From: Zingiber officinale
Taxonomy: Eukaryota; Streptophyta; Magnoliopsida; Zingiberales; Zingiberaceae
DNA: 64,000 nt
Assembly (NCBI RefSeq): GCF_018446385.1
Contig: NC_055998.1
Span: 75,820,744 to 75,884,743, forward strand
Direction of reading: 5' to 3'
The notes beneath the pieces are model-generated. The model did not search any database and was not told where the DNA came from. It saw only the letters and a program-made list of their open reading frames with translations. Made by a program: the position numbers and the translations under genes. Every line of letters starts with the position of its first letter. The stretch's first letter is position 1. This document shows positions 43,791 to 55,682 of the stretch, piece after piece.

Positions 43791-44315
43791 GCATGTTTTT
43801 ATTCATATACATGCATATCGAGTTTTTGTGAGTAGATAGCGCTCACTAAGCTTTATGCTTATAGATACTATTTTCCTCCTACTGCAGATAAAGGAAAAAG
43901 CTAAAGTATAAGGAAGAAGGCGACAAGGAGGTGCTGTGACGATGTGTGATGTGTGGACTATGGAGAGATCTAGAATTAGCTAGCAAAATTGTCAAGAGTT
44001 TTCTTTTAGTTCTCTTTTAATGTTATATTGAAATTGAGTTTATTTCCGCATTTGTAGTTTGATACCTCCTATTGTTGGAGTGATATGGTTGTTTGTCGTT
44101 GCTAGAGTAGTTTCATATTTTTATTGTGCTATTATACTGCGTGGTTGTGAAATTATATGTTCCAGCCATTTCGTAGAGTTTCTATGTGATTTTAATCATA
44201 CCGGTTAAGTAGAGTTAGTAGTCAAGTAGCGTCCACCTTTAGAGAATAGTAGTAGTGTAGAAAGGTGGGTCGTTACAGCATCACACACATCAGCATCAGC
44301 CTTGCCGTCTTCCAA

Positions 44316-44472
44316 GTAAGGTTACCTCTACTTAATTTATGCACCTTGTTTTGTTATTACAGTTCATGTTTATATGCCTACTGCTTGTTAGTATGTGATA
44401 GTTTTTAAACATGATATCAGTAGTTATATAATTGTGATTACATTAGTTATGATATGTTCTCGATGTCTTTAG
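44316..44472 (+). other. Candidate 5'UTR intron of Tekay-2
   Basis: Donor CAA|GTAAGG, acceptor TCTTTAG two bases before the gag ATG at 44475; same arrangement as 3813-3959 in Tekay-1. Confidence 0.35.
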
Positions 44473-44474
44473 AA

Positions 44475-45890
44475 ATGGCACGGGACGCCTTGACTAGAGG
44501 AGACTATCTGGCCTGTTTGCAAAGCGGCCGGTTGATTGCCTCTCGGACCGGCATTCCTACTCGATCTCGTGGCTAGTAGGCTGACGACTTAACGAACTAG
44601 CCGCAAAATTTAATCAATGAGTACCCCACGGTCTGCGGGCCGTCGGCGACTCAAGTCTTAGAGTTCACAACCCTGTGATGCACCAGGTCAGTAGAGTACC
44701 GAAAAGGAAGCCTATCGATCCGGTGGCGTAGTCAAGCGAACTTCTAGCACTAGTGAACCGCATGGGATGCACAAGCACAGTGGCTCTTTGGAAACACGAT
44801 GGAACACGGATCTGCAGAAGCTGAGAAACTGAAGTGCTCATACGCACGACGAGGCTTCACGCATGTTGGGCTGGGAGATGACGCCAGTGAACCAGATGAC
44901 ATGGTGAAACCTTGAGAAAAGGAGAATCTTGAGGTTCTTTCGTACGGGTTGCAATCGCCACTACCACTCACGGAGTTTCGTCCGAGCTGACCTGCTTCGA
45001 AGCCGTGAAGAAATTCAGATAGATTTATGTCAAAATGTCGGCCTGAGAAAAGGTCGAAGTTGGTGATCCTTCAAAATGTTGAAATTTGGAAATATGATGA
45101 ATGTGGCGGTGGCGTCCATAGGCCACGGAAGAACTAGAAGTGGTGCCAGATCAGAGCACTACAGGCTTGACTTATCAGCGGTGAGCGAACCTGTTAGATT
45201 CAAGGCCAAGGAAGTTCGGGATACTCGAAATCTCGAGGCCAGATCTAGCGGAAGGAACTCAAATGACAATATGAGCAATTGCAAAAGGAGGACCGACTAA
45301 GCGTGAGATTATCCCAAGTGTACTGCCTTTGGGAAATTCCACCAGGGTTTGTCGCGAGGCACTGAGGGATGCTGAATGTGGACAAGAGGGCCTGTGGCAT
45401 GATGCCGAACAGTGATCTTCCTCATGGCAGCTGAGTTATTGATGCTGGCCGGCCGGCTGATGCGATCCGCTCCAGGATGCGATCGCTGGTCACTTGCTCG
45501 GCAGCGTTAGAAGCCCTCGGCCTGATCTGCAGATCCTCACTTTGAGAAGATAGCGCCTCAGCAGTTGTCACTGGTGATTAATGCACCGGTATAGTACTAC
45601 ATTACACACGATCTTGGTGCCCAATCTTGAGGGCAACCCATTCTTATATAGCCGAAAAGTTACAATACCCGGAGGTACTCGGAGTCGTTCGACAACATTA
45701 CCTTCGGGAGAAGTTATGGCATCCACGCCTTTGGTTGAGCATTGCGGTCATGATAGCGCAGACGGAGAACTCTTTTGGTGATCGATGGTGCTAGACATGA
45801 CTACGATGTCATATTTGGAATGAACTTCACGATTAGATACGGTGCCTCCGTAGAGTCTGGTAAGCGGAAAGTCGTATTCCAAAGGAAGCG
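44475..45890 (+). pseudogene. gag: gag and protease remnant of Tekay-2
   Basis: ATGGCACGGGA at 44475 matches the Tekay-1 gag start. The body is full of frameshifts. A zinc-knuckle region with FGKFHQGLSRGTEGC is visible at about 45320-45395. Protease pieces RATHSYIAEKL (about 45630-45670) and DYDVIFGMNFTIRYGASVES (about 45795-45870) follow. The frame open from 45775 then runs straight into integrase C-terminal sequence. Confidence 0.75.
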
Positions 45891-46279
45891 GGTTCGAGTA
45901 CATCGGAGAACCCAAGAGAAAAAGGACAAGTTAAGTCCTCGATACGTAGGAGCTTACCCCGATCACAGAGAGAATTGGGAAGGTAGCTTACAAGCTAGAC
46001 TTACCTCAAGACATGTCAGCAATACACAATGTATTTCATGTCTCCATGTTAAAGAAGTGCCTCCGTGCCCCTAGCCAAGTGATTGAGCCTCAGTCAGTGC
46101 AGATCCAAGAGGATCTTAGTTTTGAGAGCAGACCTACACAGATAGTAGACAGAGCAGTTAAGAGATTGAGAAACAAAGAAGTACCACTAGTAAAGGTCGT
46201 CTGGCAGAACCAGAAGCACGAGAAAATCACTTGGGAGCGGGAGGACAGCATGAGACAGAAGTATCCAGAGCTATTCTAA
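45891..46279 (+). pseudogene. pol: Integrase C-terminal / chromodomain-like segment of Tekay-2
   Basis: After the deletion junction near 45890-45905, RTQEKKDKLSPRYVGAYP is the start of the integrase C-terminal domain. The frame from 46013 gives SAIHNVFHVSMLKKCL, VDRAVKRLRNKEVPLVKVVW and REDSMRQKYPELF, closing at 46279. This 88-codon part is free of stops and is the best preserved chromovirus coding piece in the window. Confidence 0.87.
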
Positions 46280-46298
46280 GTTCGAGGACGAACTTTTT

Positions 46299-46314
46299 AT
46301 AAGGTATGGGGGAT
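46299..46314 (+). other. Polypurine tract of Tekay-2
   Basis: ataaggtatgggggat directly before the LTR TGTAACGCC. Confidence 0.78.
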
Positions 46315-49234
46315 TGTAACGCCCCAATTTTCCCTATTTCGAGTTCTAAAAGTCCTTATAAAAATCCGGAAATGCTTTTAAAATATTCTAGAGATTTTTA
46401 GGAATTTTTAGAGTATTTTTATGCAATTTTTGGAGTTCGTTTGGTATTTTTACCCAGAGGAAGAAGTTTTAAAAATAAAATAAAAAGAAAAGAAAAAAAA
46501 ATAATAAGTTTGTAGAAGCTGGGGTTCGAACCCAGCTCCTCGGCCCAAGCAAAAATCGGCCCAACCAGCTGAGCTACATGGTTTTGTTAATTATATATGG
46601 AGCGATATATATTTAACTAGTAGTTAGGAACATTAAAATAAATTGGAAATAAAAGTGCGCGGCTGAGGAATCGAAGCCGCGACCTGGGATTTGGTTAAAG
46701 CCGGGCTGACCAAGTGTGCTAGCGATTGTTTCTTATTTAAAAAGGAGAAATATTCTATTTAAGAAGTAGTTAATGAATAGGAAATAAATAGGAAGGAAAA
46801 ATGGTTGCAGCCAAGTTTCGAACCCATGCGCTAGGCGTTAAGCAGAACGCAACCCACCAACAGACCAGCTGAACTTTTCTTAATAAAACCCGAATCAAGT
46901 TGTATTTAAGCAATAGTTAGTTAACAGAATATTAAAGTTATAAGAAGAGAACTTAGGTTTTCCCCGTGACAAAATCTTCTCCTCTCCTCCTCTCGGTTTT
47001 CCTCTCGGGCGAAAACAGAGACGAAGCTAGGGCTTCGTCTCCGGCGGCCGGCGAGCACCCTTCTCCGCGAGTTCTTCATACCTTTGTGATCCTCTCGTCG
47101 AGGAGAGCAAGAAGATACCAAGAGATCGTCGAGGAAGCATATATCCGAAGCCCTAGAAGCCTCCTTCTTCTCGGTTGTAAGTCCAAGAACAGCGAGGTGA
47201 GTTGCTTCTCACCTGCAGTAGGAGTTGTTCCGAACTTCGATTTATCTTCATGGTTTTCGGATTTTAGGTTGTGGAGATTTTTGGATTTTGTTCCTTCTTG
47301 ATTCGGTTCTGTTCCTTTCCGTTAGTGCTATGCAAGTGAATGTACTTTGATCCTTCTTCTTGATCCGAATCCTAGCATCAGTTGGCAAATTGTTCCTTTT
47401 AAATTTTCAGTTGTGCTTAGGTTTACTTCCATCCGAACCCTAACTTTTAGTTGGAGATTAGTTTTTTTTTAGCTTCAGTTTTCAAGTTTCTTATTTCCAG
47501 TTCAGCAGATTGTAATCTCTCTTTATTCTAGCATGTTGTTAGATTTTCCAGCCCTAGCATTAAGCCTTCAGTTTTAGTTTAGCTTTTAGTGCTATTCTAC
47601 ATGTGTTCCAGATTCCTTGATTTAGCATTTCAGTTTCGCTAGTTTAATTGCAGTTTTAGATTTTGTTCTTTCTTTCTCCTTGCGGCAATGAAAAAGAACA
47701 GCCAAGTGTTAAGCAAATCCAGACTTTTGTATCAAACATCTAGTTTTCTTTGTGTAGCAGTAGGCGTGCACAACTAATGAAGCATGAGCAGATTTTTAGT
47801 TTGCATTTAGCTCATAGATTTCTTGTTGATTAGAATAAATTGTCATATGATCAGCCCTGTTTAATAGCATTGCAAATTCAGCCTCTTCGTTATTTAGTAA
47901 GCATGATAAAGAATGAGTATGTGCAACATTGATTCCTTTATTTCTAGTTTCCTTGATATTAGAAGTTCATGGGCAGATTTTTATAAGTACAGTATGCAGA
48001 TTTTGATAAGCTCAATATGTAGATTTTTGTTAAGCTTTGCATGCAGATTTATGTTAAGCTTTGTATACAGATTTTCAGTACGTAGGGTGTGTTCTAGTGC
48101 ACACCAAGTGCTTGATAAAATGCTTAGCTCAATATAATGCTACAGTAGGCATTTTAATAGCTCAGTTAATGCAGTAGAAGCATTTAAAATAACTTATTTA
48201 GTCTTGCTTCAGCTTATATGGGACTACGGTCCAATGGGTGGGCTCCCACAGTCTGTACTGGATTAGATATCCATTGGGTTGGGCTCCCACAGTCGTCCCT
48301 AGGTTTAGATAACCTAGTAAACCCTATTAGACTCGGAACTTGCAATCCCGGGTTTAGTTAGGGATGCGCGCACAGCAAGTACATTTGCCGGGCCCATCAG
48401 CAGCATGATTATTATTTTGATCTATTATGTAAATAGTTTTCAAAACTTCACAAATTAGTTATGTGAATACAAGTTAGACTCAGTTTAGCATTAATTAGAT
48501 CAGCTAATGTATCAGTTCAGTTTCCTATTGATATACATGATAGTTCTATGATTAGCTATACATGTTTAGTATTTTAGTTAGCATGATTTCTTTGCTATTT
48601 ATGAGCATGATTAGCTATACATGTTTAGTATTTCAGTTAGCATGATTTCTTTGCTATTTATGAGCATGATTAGCTATACATGTTTAGTATTTCAGTTAGT
48701 TAGATTTCTTTGCTATTTATGAGCATGATTAGCTTTAGCTTTTCAGTTCTTATTTATGAGCATGAGTAGCTTTACATTTTTTATTAGCATATGACATCGA
48801 GTTTTGAGTTGGGTTTTCGCTTGATATCTATTTTTTCCACTGCGGATAAAGGAAAAAGCTAAAGTAAAGGAAGAAGCTGATGAGTGAAGGAGTGTGTGTG
48901 ATGTGTGATGTGATGTGGAGAGATCTAGTTAGCTAATGAATAAGAGTTTTCTTTTAGTTCTCTTTTAATGTTATATTGAAATTGAGTTTATTTCTTTTGG
49001 TTTGATACCTCCTATTGGAGGAGGTGTTGATATGTTGTTTATCTGTTGCTAGTAGTTTCGTATTTTAGTCTGCGTGGTTGTGAAAGTGTAGTGAAATACA
49101 TATATACTGTATGATATCAATCCTATCAGACGTGCTGAAGTATTTTCTTGTTACTTTTAATCATACCCAATGGCCATTGCAATCATGTTAAGGTATGTAC
49201 GTTAGAAAGATTCTTAGGCTCGAAATGGGTCGTA
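46315..49234 (+). repeat. 3' LTR of Tekay-2
   Basis: Nearly identical to the 5' LTR to about 48720, apart from a 70-bp GC-rich insertion near 47080-47160 and a deletion of about 100 bp between gctcccacagtc repeats at 48241-48255. From 48720 to 49234 similarity drops sharply with many indels, and the end is reduced to ...gggtcgta. Confidence 0.87.
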
Positions 49235-49510
49235 GAAGGTTCTAAGAAGCATAGTTTTGACTAGGGACTTATGGACTTAGATGTGATTCTGGTTTGCCAA
49301 ATCATCACAATTTATTGTGATAATGATTAATGCACTTAAAGAACCATGAGCTCGTAAGGCAAATAAGCATAGAGCCAGTACCACGACACGAGATATCAAG
49401 AGGAATTGTCATCGTGAATTGATCGATCAATCGCGATCCTCCTTCAAGTTTTCAATCATCGCTGTATGTGGTGGAAGAAAGATGGCAGCTTAGTCGTCGT
49501 TAGTAGTAAT
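49235..49510 (+). pseudogene. pol: RNase H end of Copia-3
   Basis: Continues RNase H after Tekay-2. EGSKK near 49235, TIYCDN at about 49306-49323 (active-site Asp region of copia RNase H), then ALKEP-type sequence. Frames are broken. Ends at the PPT. Confidence 0.7.
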
Positions 49511-49520
49511 TGTTGGAGAT
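49511..49520 (+). other. Polypurine tract of Copia-3 (degenerate)
   Basis: tgttggagat before the LTR TGTTGAG; a weakened form of the usual gggagat tract. Confidence 0.5.
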
Positions 49521-50477
49521 TGTTGAGTTTGTCAAATAAGCTAAACATATTGCATTTATTTAGCATTTTTAATTGTGTAGTTGTTCAATTAATTTATATT
49601 GTAGATAACATAGTATGTGGTGCTACATACGTAGCTTCACGACCAAATGGAAAGGAACAAACCATTGGAAGGTCGTGTAATTAGGAATTAGTTTATCTTG
49701 ACTATATAATTACACTAGGTTGTTTCTTTTATACTGACTTTATAAAGGAACAAATATCTCAGTTATTATGGAAGTTTGTGCTCTTAATCCTAATATAATA
49801 ACAAGCACATATATTTGATATTTATTTCTTTAATTTATCAATTGGTGAGATTTAGTTCGATAAATCAATAAGCTTAATAAGTTGGGAAATGATATTACTT
49901 ATAGTGTGTGTTGTTGATTATAGAAGGAAACTGTGTCCTAGTAATCCAAGATGAGCTCATAAAGATTGTCATGTTAAACCCTGCAGGTGGACTTAGTCCA
50001 ACATGACGATGAGGTTGAGTGGTACTATTCTTGGATAAAGATATTAATTAAATGAGTTGTCAGTAACTCACTTAATTAGTGGACATTTGACATTTAAACA
50101 CAGGGAGACTAACATACTCATAATAAGAAGGAGCCCAAAAATGTAATTTGGGATTGGTGCGGTAGTTCAATAATAGTTCTCTAGTGGAATGAATTATTAT
50201 TGATAAAGTTAAGTTGTGTGTTTGGGGCGAACATGGAATGCTTAATTTTATCGGAAGACCAAAACCAATTCCTCCTCCCAAGCTAGCTTGTGGTTCAAGC
50301 TAGGGCCGGCCAAGCCTTAATTCATGGGTGGCCGGCCCTAGCTTGAACCCAAGCTTAGGTGGCTGGCCCCCATTAAATTAAAAGGAGTTTTAATTTTAAT
50401 TTTTATTATGTGGAAAATATAATTTATTAAAGAGAATTAAAAATTAAAATATCTCTTTTAAAAGGATCTACAAAAGA
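49521..50477 (+). repeat. 3' LTR of Copia-3, first part
   Basis: Aligns with 25105-26240. The first 150 bp are poorly conserved and a segment of about 30 bp is missing near 49631; the rest is close to identical except for loss of about 80 bp near 50275. Cut by the CACTA element after aga. Confidence 0.88.
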
Positions 50478-50499
50478 CACTACAAGAATATATGCTTTT

Positions 50500-51060
50500 A
50501 ATGACATTTAAAAGTGTCATAATATACTACTTATACTGACACTTTTGATATAGTGACATTAAGTCAAAATGTCCTCTATAGTGATGTCGTCTAAAGTCTC
50601 ATGACATTTCCTAATGTCACTATAGCATAAAAATAATCACACCATTAATGTCATAAATAATTATTATAGTGACAAAAAAAATGTCACTATAAAATCTGTA
50701 ATGACATTTATGTCTGCCTTGTTATTATAGTAATGATGACAAATTTATATGTCCTTTAAAATCATTTAATATGACAACTATAAATGTTTTGTATTTTATT
50801 TATAGTGACAATAAAAAATGTCCTTAATGATAGTTTATAAGGTTAATTTAAAATGCTTCATTATGTAATTTGTAATGACACTTACGAATGTCTTCTATAT
50901 TAGTCTATAAGGACATTAAAAATTATCATTAATTGTTAATTTTTTGAAAAGTCTCTAATGGATTTGATATTCTATTGTGATAATAAAAATGACATAGATT
51001 ATGAAATATGTCATCCATTTTCAATATTTTCATGACATAATATTCACGCATATAACATAT
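50500..51060. repeat. Subterminal repeats of the CACTA element, left end
   Basis: Many copies of tgacatt, aatgtcac and tagtgaca words in direct and inverted order. In CACTA elements such words bind the TNPA-type protein. The region has no ORF. Confidence 0.75.
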
Positions 51061-52479
51061 TATCATAAATACACATAAAAAGTTTTAAAATAGAAATTAA
51101 AGTGCTAATCAATAATTGTCATTAATTTTCCAATCCATAAGGCTAATAAATTTGTCACATCAAAAAATATCTATATATCAATTACAAATGTACCCAATGT
51201 ATTTAGTTTAAGAACTAGTAAAAAATTAAATCTCTTAAAGCAAAACATAACTAAACTTGTGGTGCATCTTCATTCTTCAACCATCACATCTTAAACAAAA
51301 TCCAATATTCTTGTCACCTACAATAAAAATTCATATATTTGTGTAAAAAAAATAAACTTAAAAAAACATAAACTAAAGAAATTAAAATTTAATTCGAACT
51401 TGTGAATATTTATCAAATGATAAGTCGGGAAAGCTCCACAGCATCAAATATAATTGGTTTTAAAAGACACTAACATTTACCTTACTATTGTGCCACAAGA
51501 CTCCAAATGCACCTAGTAGAAGTCTTCTTCATTAGCCGTCAACTACAAATATAATTGATATTGGTTTTAAAATGTGTCATAACATGATGAACATATACAA
51601 TAAATAGTAGTTAATTAAAAAATTGCACATCATACCAGATGACAAGGTCAAGCTATCATTCCTCCAAGTACATCCTCAAACTTTTGTAAAAGATCATATG
51701 ACCTAATCAAACTTTCTTCCCATTCTAGGACAACTAGAACTTGTATTTCACACCAATTTGGTCCCAACACCTATCTTCCAACTTCAGTATTTGGTTCCAT
51801 ACTACGAACAACTCCTTTTGCCACAATTTTCATCGAACCAAATAGACTTTTTATCGAGACAGAACATCCAATCTAACAATGCAAAAAGAGAAGATTATGA
51901 TGAAAACAAATATGATATACCATCAGCAACAACAATTATGCTAAATAAGATTATACGTTATTACTCAATCTAACTGAATTCTCAACTTCTCACAATAAGC
52001 AGCAATACACATACACGAAATCAATAACTAACTAACTCAAGATAATTTAATTTCACACAAAAACATATATAGCTTATAAGAAAGCAAACTCTAACTTATC
52101 AATACAAGTGAATTGGCAGTAGAATGAAATTTTTGCAAAAAATGAACAAGACCTAAAAAATCTCACACAAAAACATAGCTTACAAGAAATTAATAAATGG
52201 CTAACTCAAGATAATTATAATCTCACGCAAACCACATCAGTAGCTTACAAGAAAGCAAACTCCAACTCATTATGGCTCATAAAATAATAAATAATATCAA
52301 AATAAACAACAAAAAACCATTTACGCATCTAACTTATATTCTTAACCCCAAGACCATGCCGAATCAACAAAGTACTAACTCAATATAATAATAAAGTAAT
52401 AAAACTAGATAAAGACTTTACCTTTAGAGATAAACTAACTGGATTATAAAGTAATGGACTACTAGATGTTGTTGTGTGT
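51061..52479. other. CACTA interior, AT-rich, unassigned
   Basis: Low-GC sequence with repeated acaagaaagcaaactccaac/ctcacacaaaaacatagctt stretches at 52040-52280. No recognisable protein; an apparent plus-strand frame at 51758-51973 has no family features. Confidence 0.5.
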
Positions 52480-53000
52480 TGTATACTGTTTTAATTTGAA
52501 TCAAGGTTTTGGTTTGATTGATTGTAAATCTTTGATTCTAACATTGCAATGTGTTGGCCTTGCTTTCTAACTTGTTCATCCATTTTTTCTTACTTTGTCT
52601 TTTGCTCCATCACTATTCTGTTACATGTACTACGGCTTGGAACTTCTCCCCATAAATCAGATGGGTTAACACCATCACCAAACATATGTACTCAGCCTGG
52701 TCTATCTGGTCCAATGATTTGAGCAAATATGTCATTTTGACCAACTTGATCATCCTCATCTTCAGGAAGTTGATTTTCTAGTTCTTTCATTATAGCCTTT
52801 ACCAAAAAATCAAAAGTCATAATTTATACATAGCCATGATGAAAACAAATATCTTTGAAAGTAATATAATTGAAGTTTATAATGTAACTTGCCAATTTTT
52901 CTGCCACAATGTTGCCTGAGGGGCTTCCATTAGCATGAGTGAAGCAAGCATGGAATAATTCAACTCGTGATGGATCCTATAGGACGTGTCATACCATCAC
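52480..53000 (-). pseudogene. Transposase_24-like (Ptta/En/Spm) segment of the CACTA element
   Basis: On the minus strand: SSYRVELFHACFTHANGSPS (about 52915-52975), then in a following exon-like stretch a GPDRPG segment, with a stop in place of Arg, and VHMFGDGVNPSDLWGE near 52645-52735, then a coiled-coil-like tail. This matches the plant transposase family that pairs with the CACTA DDE transposase. Splice-like gaps separate the pieces. Function is lost through the internal stop. Confidence 0.72.
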
Positions 53001-53089
53001 ATTGGATCTTAATACATGGCAGCGTACTCGATTAACCCCAAATGTCTTTCATAAATGTAGGGCCTCTAATTTTCTTCTTAGCATCAGGA

Positions 53090-54175
53090 GATTCACTTTC
53101 TCTGTCTACATATAAAAAAAAAAGAAAAATAAATGGTTGAATAAATATAGTAAAATAATTTATTACATTTACCTTGATCAAATTCTTCATCCATAAAATT
53201 ATTTTCAACAATATGATTTGAAGCTTGTAACTCAATGTCTTTCTGATTTGAATCTTCATCTATTTGGTTATTTGATGCACCTTGAATGTTTTGACAATCT
53301 GTACAAGTATTGTTAGAACAAATTATAAACAACTTGAGTTTTAAATTATAATCAAGCATATTCTAAAGTAAATCCTCATACTGAAAATTGCAAGTTATGT
53401 TAAAATAAGTAAGCCTCATAATAGCTAATGAATAGTACAATATTGATTAAAATGTGCAAAAAAGAAAAAAAAAATCACAGATTAGGGATGGGACATTAAA
53501 AAACACTTATAAATTTTAAAGCACTTGAGCTAGTAATAAAAGCACGGATTAGAGATGGGACATTAAAAAACACTTTGAGATTTTAAAACACATGAGCTAG
53601 TAATAAAAGATTGATGCAAATCAATTGATGCAGAAGGGTAAAACTGTGTAAAAAGATTGATGCATAGAAGGGTAAAACTGTATAAAAAGATTGATGCAAA
53701 TCAATATTTCTGGTAATTTGATCCATAGTATTCAAATAAAATATTTTTATATCTAATACCTTGTACATCATTGTATTGCTGATTTGAAGTTTTATCTATT
53801 TGGTTATTTGATGCACCTTGAATGTTTTGATAATCTGCACAAGTATTATTTGAACAAATTATAAACAACCTGAGTTTTAAATCATAAAAAAGAGAGTTCT
53901 GACCTTTTCTACTAGTTACCAAGTTCTCAATTTCCCTTGCATGATAGACTTGAATAAAGTGTATAGAAAATAAAAGAAAAAGTCATATAAGAATTACACA
54001 AAAGAAAATAATAGAGTGTTGATGTATAAAATAAGATGTTACCTTTTTTTTAGAGTTTAGAGTTGTGTAATTGCCAATCAAAATCTGTGGCTGAGTATTT
54101 GCCCCGTCTTGAAGTTGAAAATGAGGTTTCCCATTATTTTTACTTTTAAGGGTCATTCCTATCAAAGACAAGTTA
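53090..54175 (-). pseudogene. CACTA minus-strand coding pieces with a repeated module
   Basis: Open pieces at 53093-53359, 53701-53922 and 53983-54171. The first two share an NNTC.D.QNIQGASNNQID core: a DNA segment of about 130 bp (cttcatctatttggttattt, gatgcaccttgaatgttttg and onward) occurs at 53250-53355, at 53790-53890 and a third time at 55580-55682. The product is not recognised. Short tandem repeats lie at 53470-53700. Confidence 0.55.
53470..53700. repeat. Tandem repeats within the CACTA element
   Basis: Two copies of a 75-bp unit (agatgggacattaaaaaacac, then gagctagtaataaaag) followed by two copies of a unit of about 43 bp (gcagaagggtaaaactgtgt, aaaaagattgatgca). Confidence 0.82.
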
Positions 54176-54246
54176 TATAAGATAAATAAAGAATCAAATA
54201 ATCATTACACCAAATTATATCAAAACATAATATTTTGAAACTACTG

Positions 54247-55520
54247 GAGTTTGTTGCATGTGCATATTACTTGTAAAATTGCAACTGTGTGAATTTGTCA
54301 TAAGAGACAAGCAATCTCAAACTGATGGATGAATAGGAATGATATATTACTAACAAGATCAAGAACCATCTAAGGACCAAATTGTCTGAGCCACATTAAT
54401 AATGAATTATCTGCTATATTAGATGTACCGGACAGCTTGAACTTTTCAAATATAACACAGAGAAATCATATTGAAAATAGAAGGGCAACTAAGGCCTTTA
54501 GAGAAAAGGCACAGACTTATGTATTCCAACTTCCAAGTTTAACTAAAATAAACTAATAACCAACACGGCATCATATAAATAAAAGCCTGTAGCACAGGTG
54601 CGCTAAAGTTAGCTACAATATGGATGTTTCGACTCTCATCCTGATATGCAGCTAAAGTGAGCATAATAACTCCCCTCCCAACCACACACGCCACCTCTAG
54701 TTGACAAAACATATTGTCTCTAGCCCATAATCCAACCCACTTAGCCTAATAAACACTGGAACAAGGGCCAGTGTAATACCACTTGTCATAGGGAAATTCA
54801 TCAACCAACCAAATTAAGTATCCACTGTCCATTCCATCAATCCATAAATCACCACCTCTCTTGCCAATGTAGAACAAAAGGGAATGAAAATCATTAAGCA
54901 TGCAAAATAAACTTACAAAATTAGGATCAGATTTGTAAGTATTAACATAAAGAATCTTTGAAGAATCTTTGTTTCCTTACTATAAGATTAAGAAGGAAAT
55001 AATTTACTAATTCGAATGGAATAAAACAAATATGTTATTTGTTGTTTAATTTAATTTGTAGGTCTTGCTTATAACACACGCCAATAATAATAAACTAAAA
55101 GACTTTAGGTAGGAACAAGCTTTCTCTAATTAAATGAAGAAGAAAGCCTTTGTTCATCCAAAGAGAAGGGCGAAAAAAGAATAAGCAGATGGAAAGCAAG
55201 GAAAAGTAGTGAATGACATCATTAGTTCGTGTCAGCCATCTCAATACTCTGTAACTACTTGGTGGTGGTGGTGATAATAATCTAATAGATTGTTTGGGAA
55301 CTGAGTCTTGATTGGTTTAAAAAAAGGCTGTTAATAGAGTTCAAATAGATTATCTAATAGATTAAAATGTTAAATAGATTGATAGGCAGTGGCCATGTCA
55401 AGCCACTGCGTGCAATGTGACTATTACAACAAGAAAGACTAGCCATGAAACAAGAGAATCCCAATGTCAAATTCACACCGTTGTAATTTTACAAGTAATA
55501 TACACATGCAACAAACTCTC
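54247..55520. mobile_element. Inverted-repeat element nested in the CACTA interior
   Basis: About 55 bp at 54247-54302 (gagtttgttgcatgtgcata and onward) is the near-perfect reverse complement of 55464-55520. The 1.16 kb between has no clear ORF. It could be a small TIR transposon or a foldback; no convincing target duplication was found. Right of it, 55560-55682 repeats sequence from 53750-53890. Confidence 0.6.
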
Positions 55521-55682
55521 GGAGTTTGTTTCATATATTTTTATATCTAATACCTTGTACATCATTGTGTTACTAATTTGAAGCTTCATCTATTTGGTTA
55601 TTTGATGCACCTTGAATGTTTTGACAATCTACATAAGTATTGTTTGAACAAAATATAAACAATTTGAGTTTTAAATCATAAT

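Larger units (their letters stand above)
42097..43887 (+). other. Candidate intron inside the Tekay-2 5' LTR
   Basis: Donor ACG|GTGAGT at 42097; in the 3' LTR the same site reads GAG|GTGAGT (47197), a better consensus. Acceptor ttcctcctactgcag at 43887, followed by ataaagg. In the 3' LTR the acceptor is mutated to ctgcgg near 48840. Confidence 0.45.
41266..44277 (+). repeat. 5' LTR of Tekay-2
   Basis: Starts TGTAACGCC, ends GTCGTTACA; 3012 bp. Holds three antisense tRNA-like modules (41472-41826), a GC-rich exon-like part (41930-42060), a donor (42097), a short repeat of a gcagatttttgttaagctt type (42870-42990), a 60-bp tandem (43520-43790) and an acceptor (43887). Confidence 0.92.
41266..49234 (+). 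mobile_element. Tekay-2: internally deleted chromovirus
   Basis: LTRs 41266-44277 and 46315-49234. Target duplication gaagc (41261-41265) with gaagg at 49235-49239. The 2-kb interior has gag and protease remnants fused directly to the integrase C-terminal part; RT, RNase H and the integrase core are absent. The PBS expected after the 5' LTR is also missing. The long 5' two-thirds of the LTRs are nearly identical. It lies within the RNase H of Copia-3. Confidence 0.9.
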
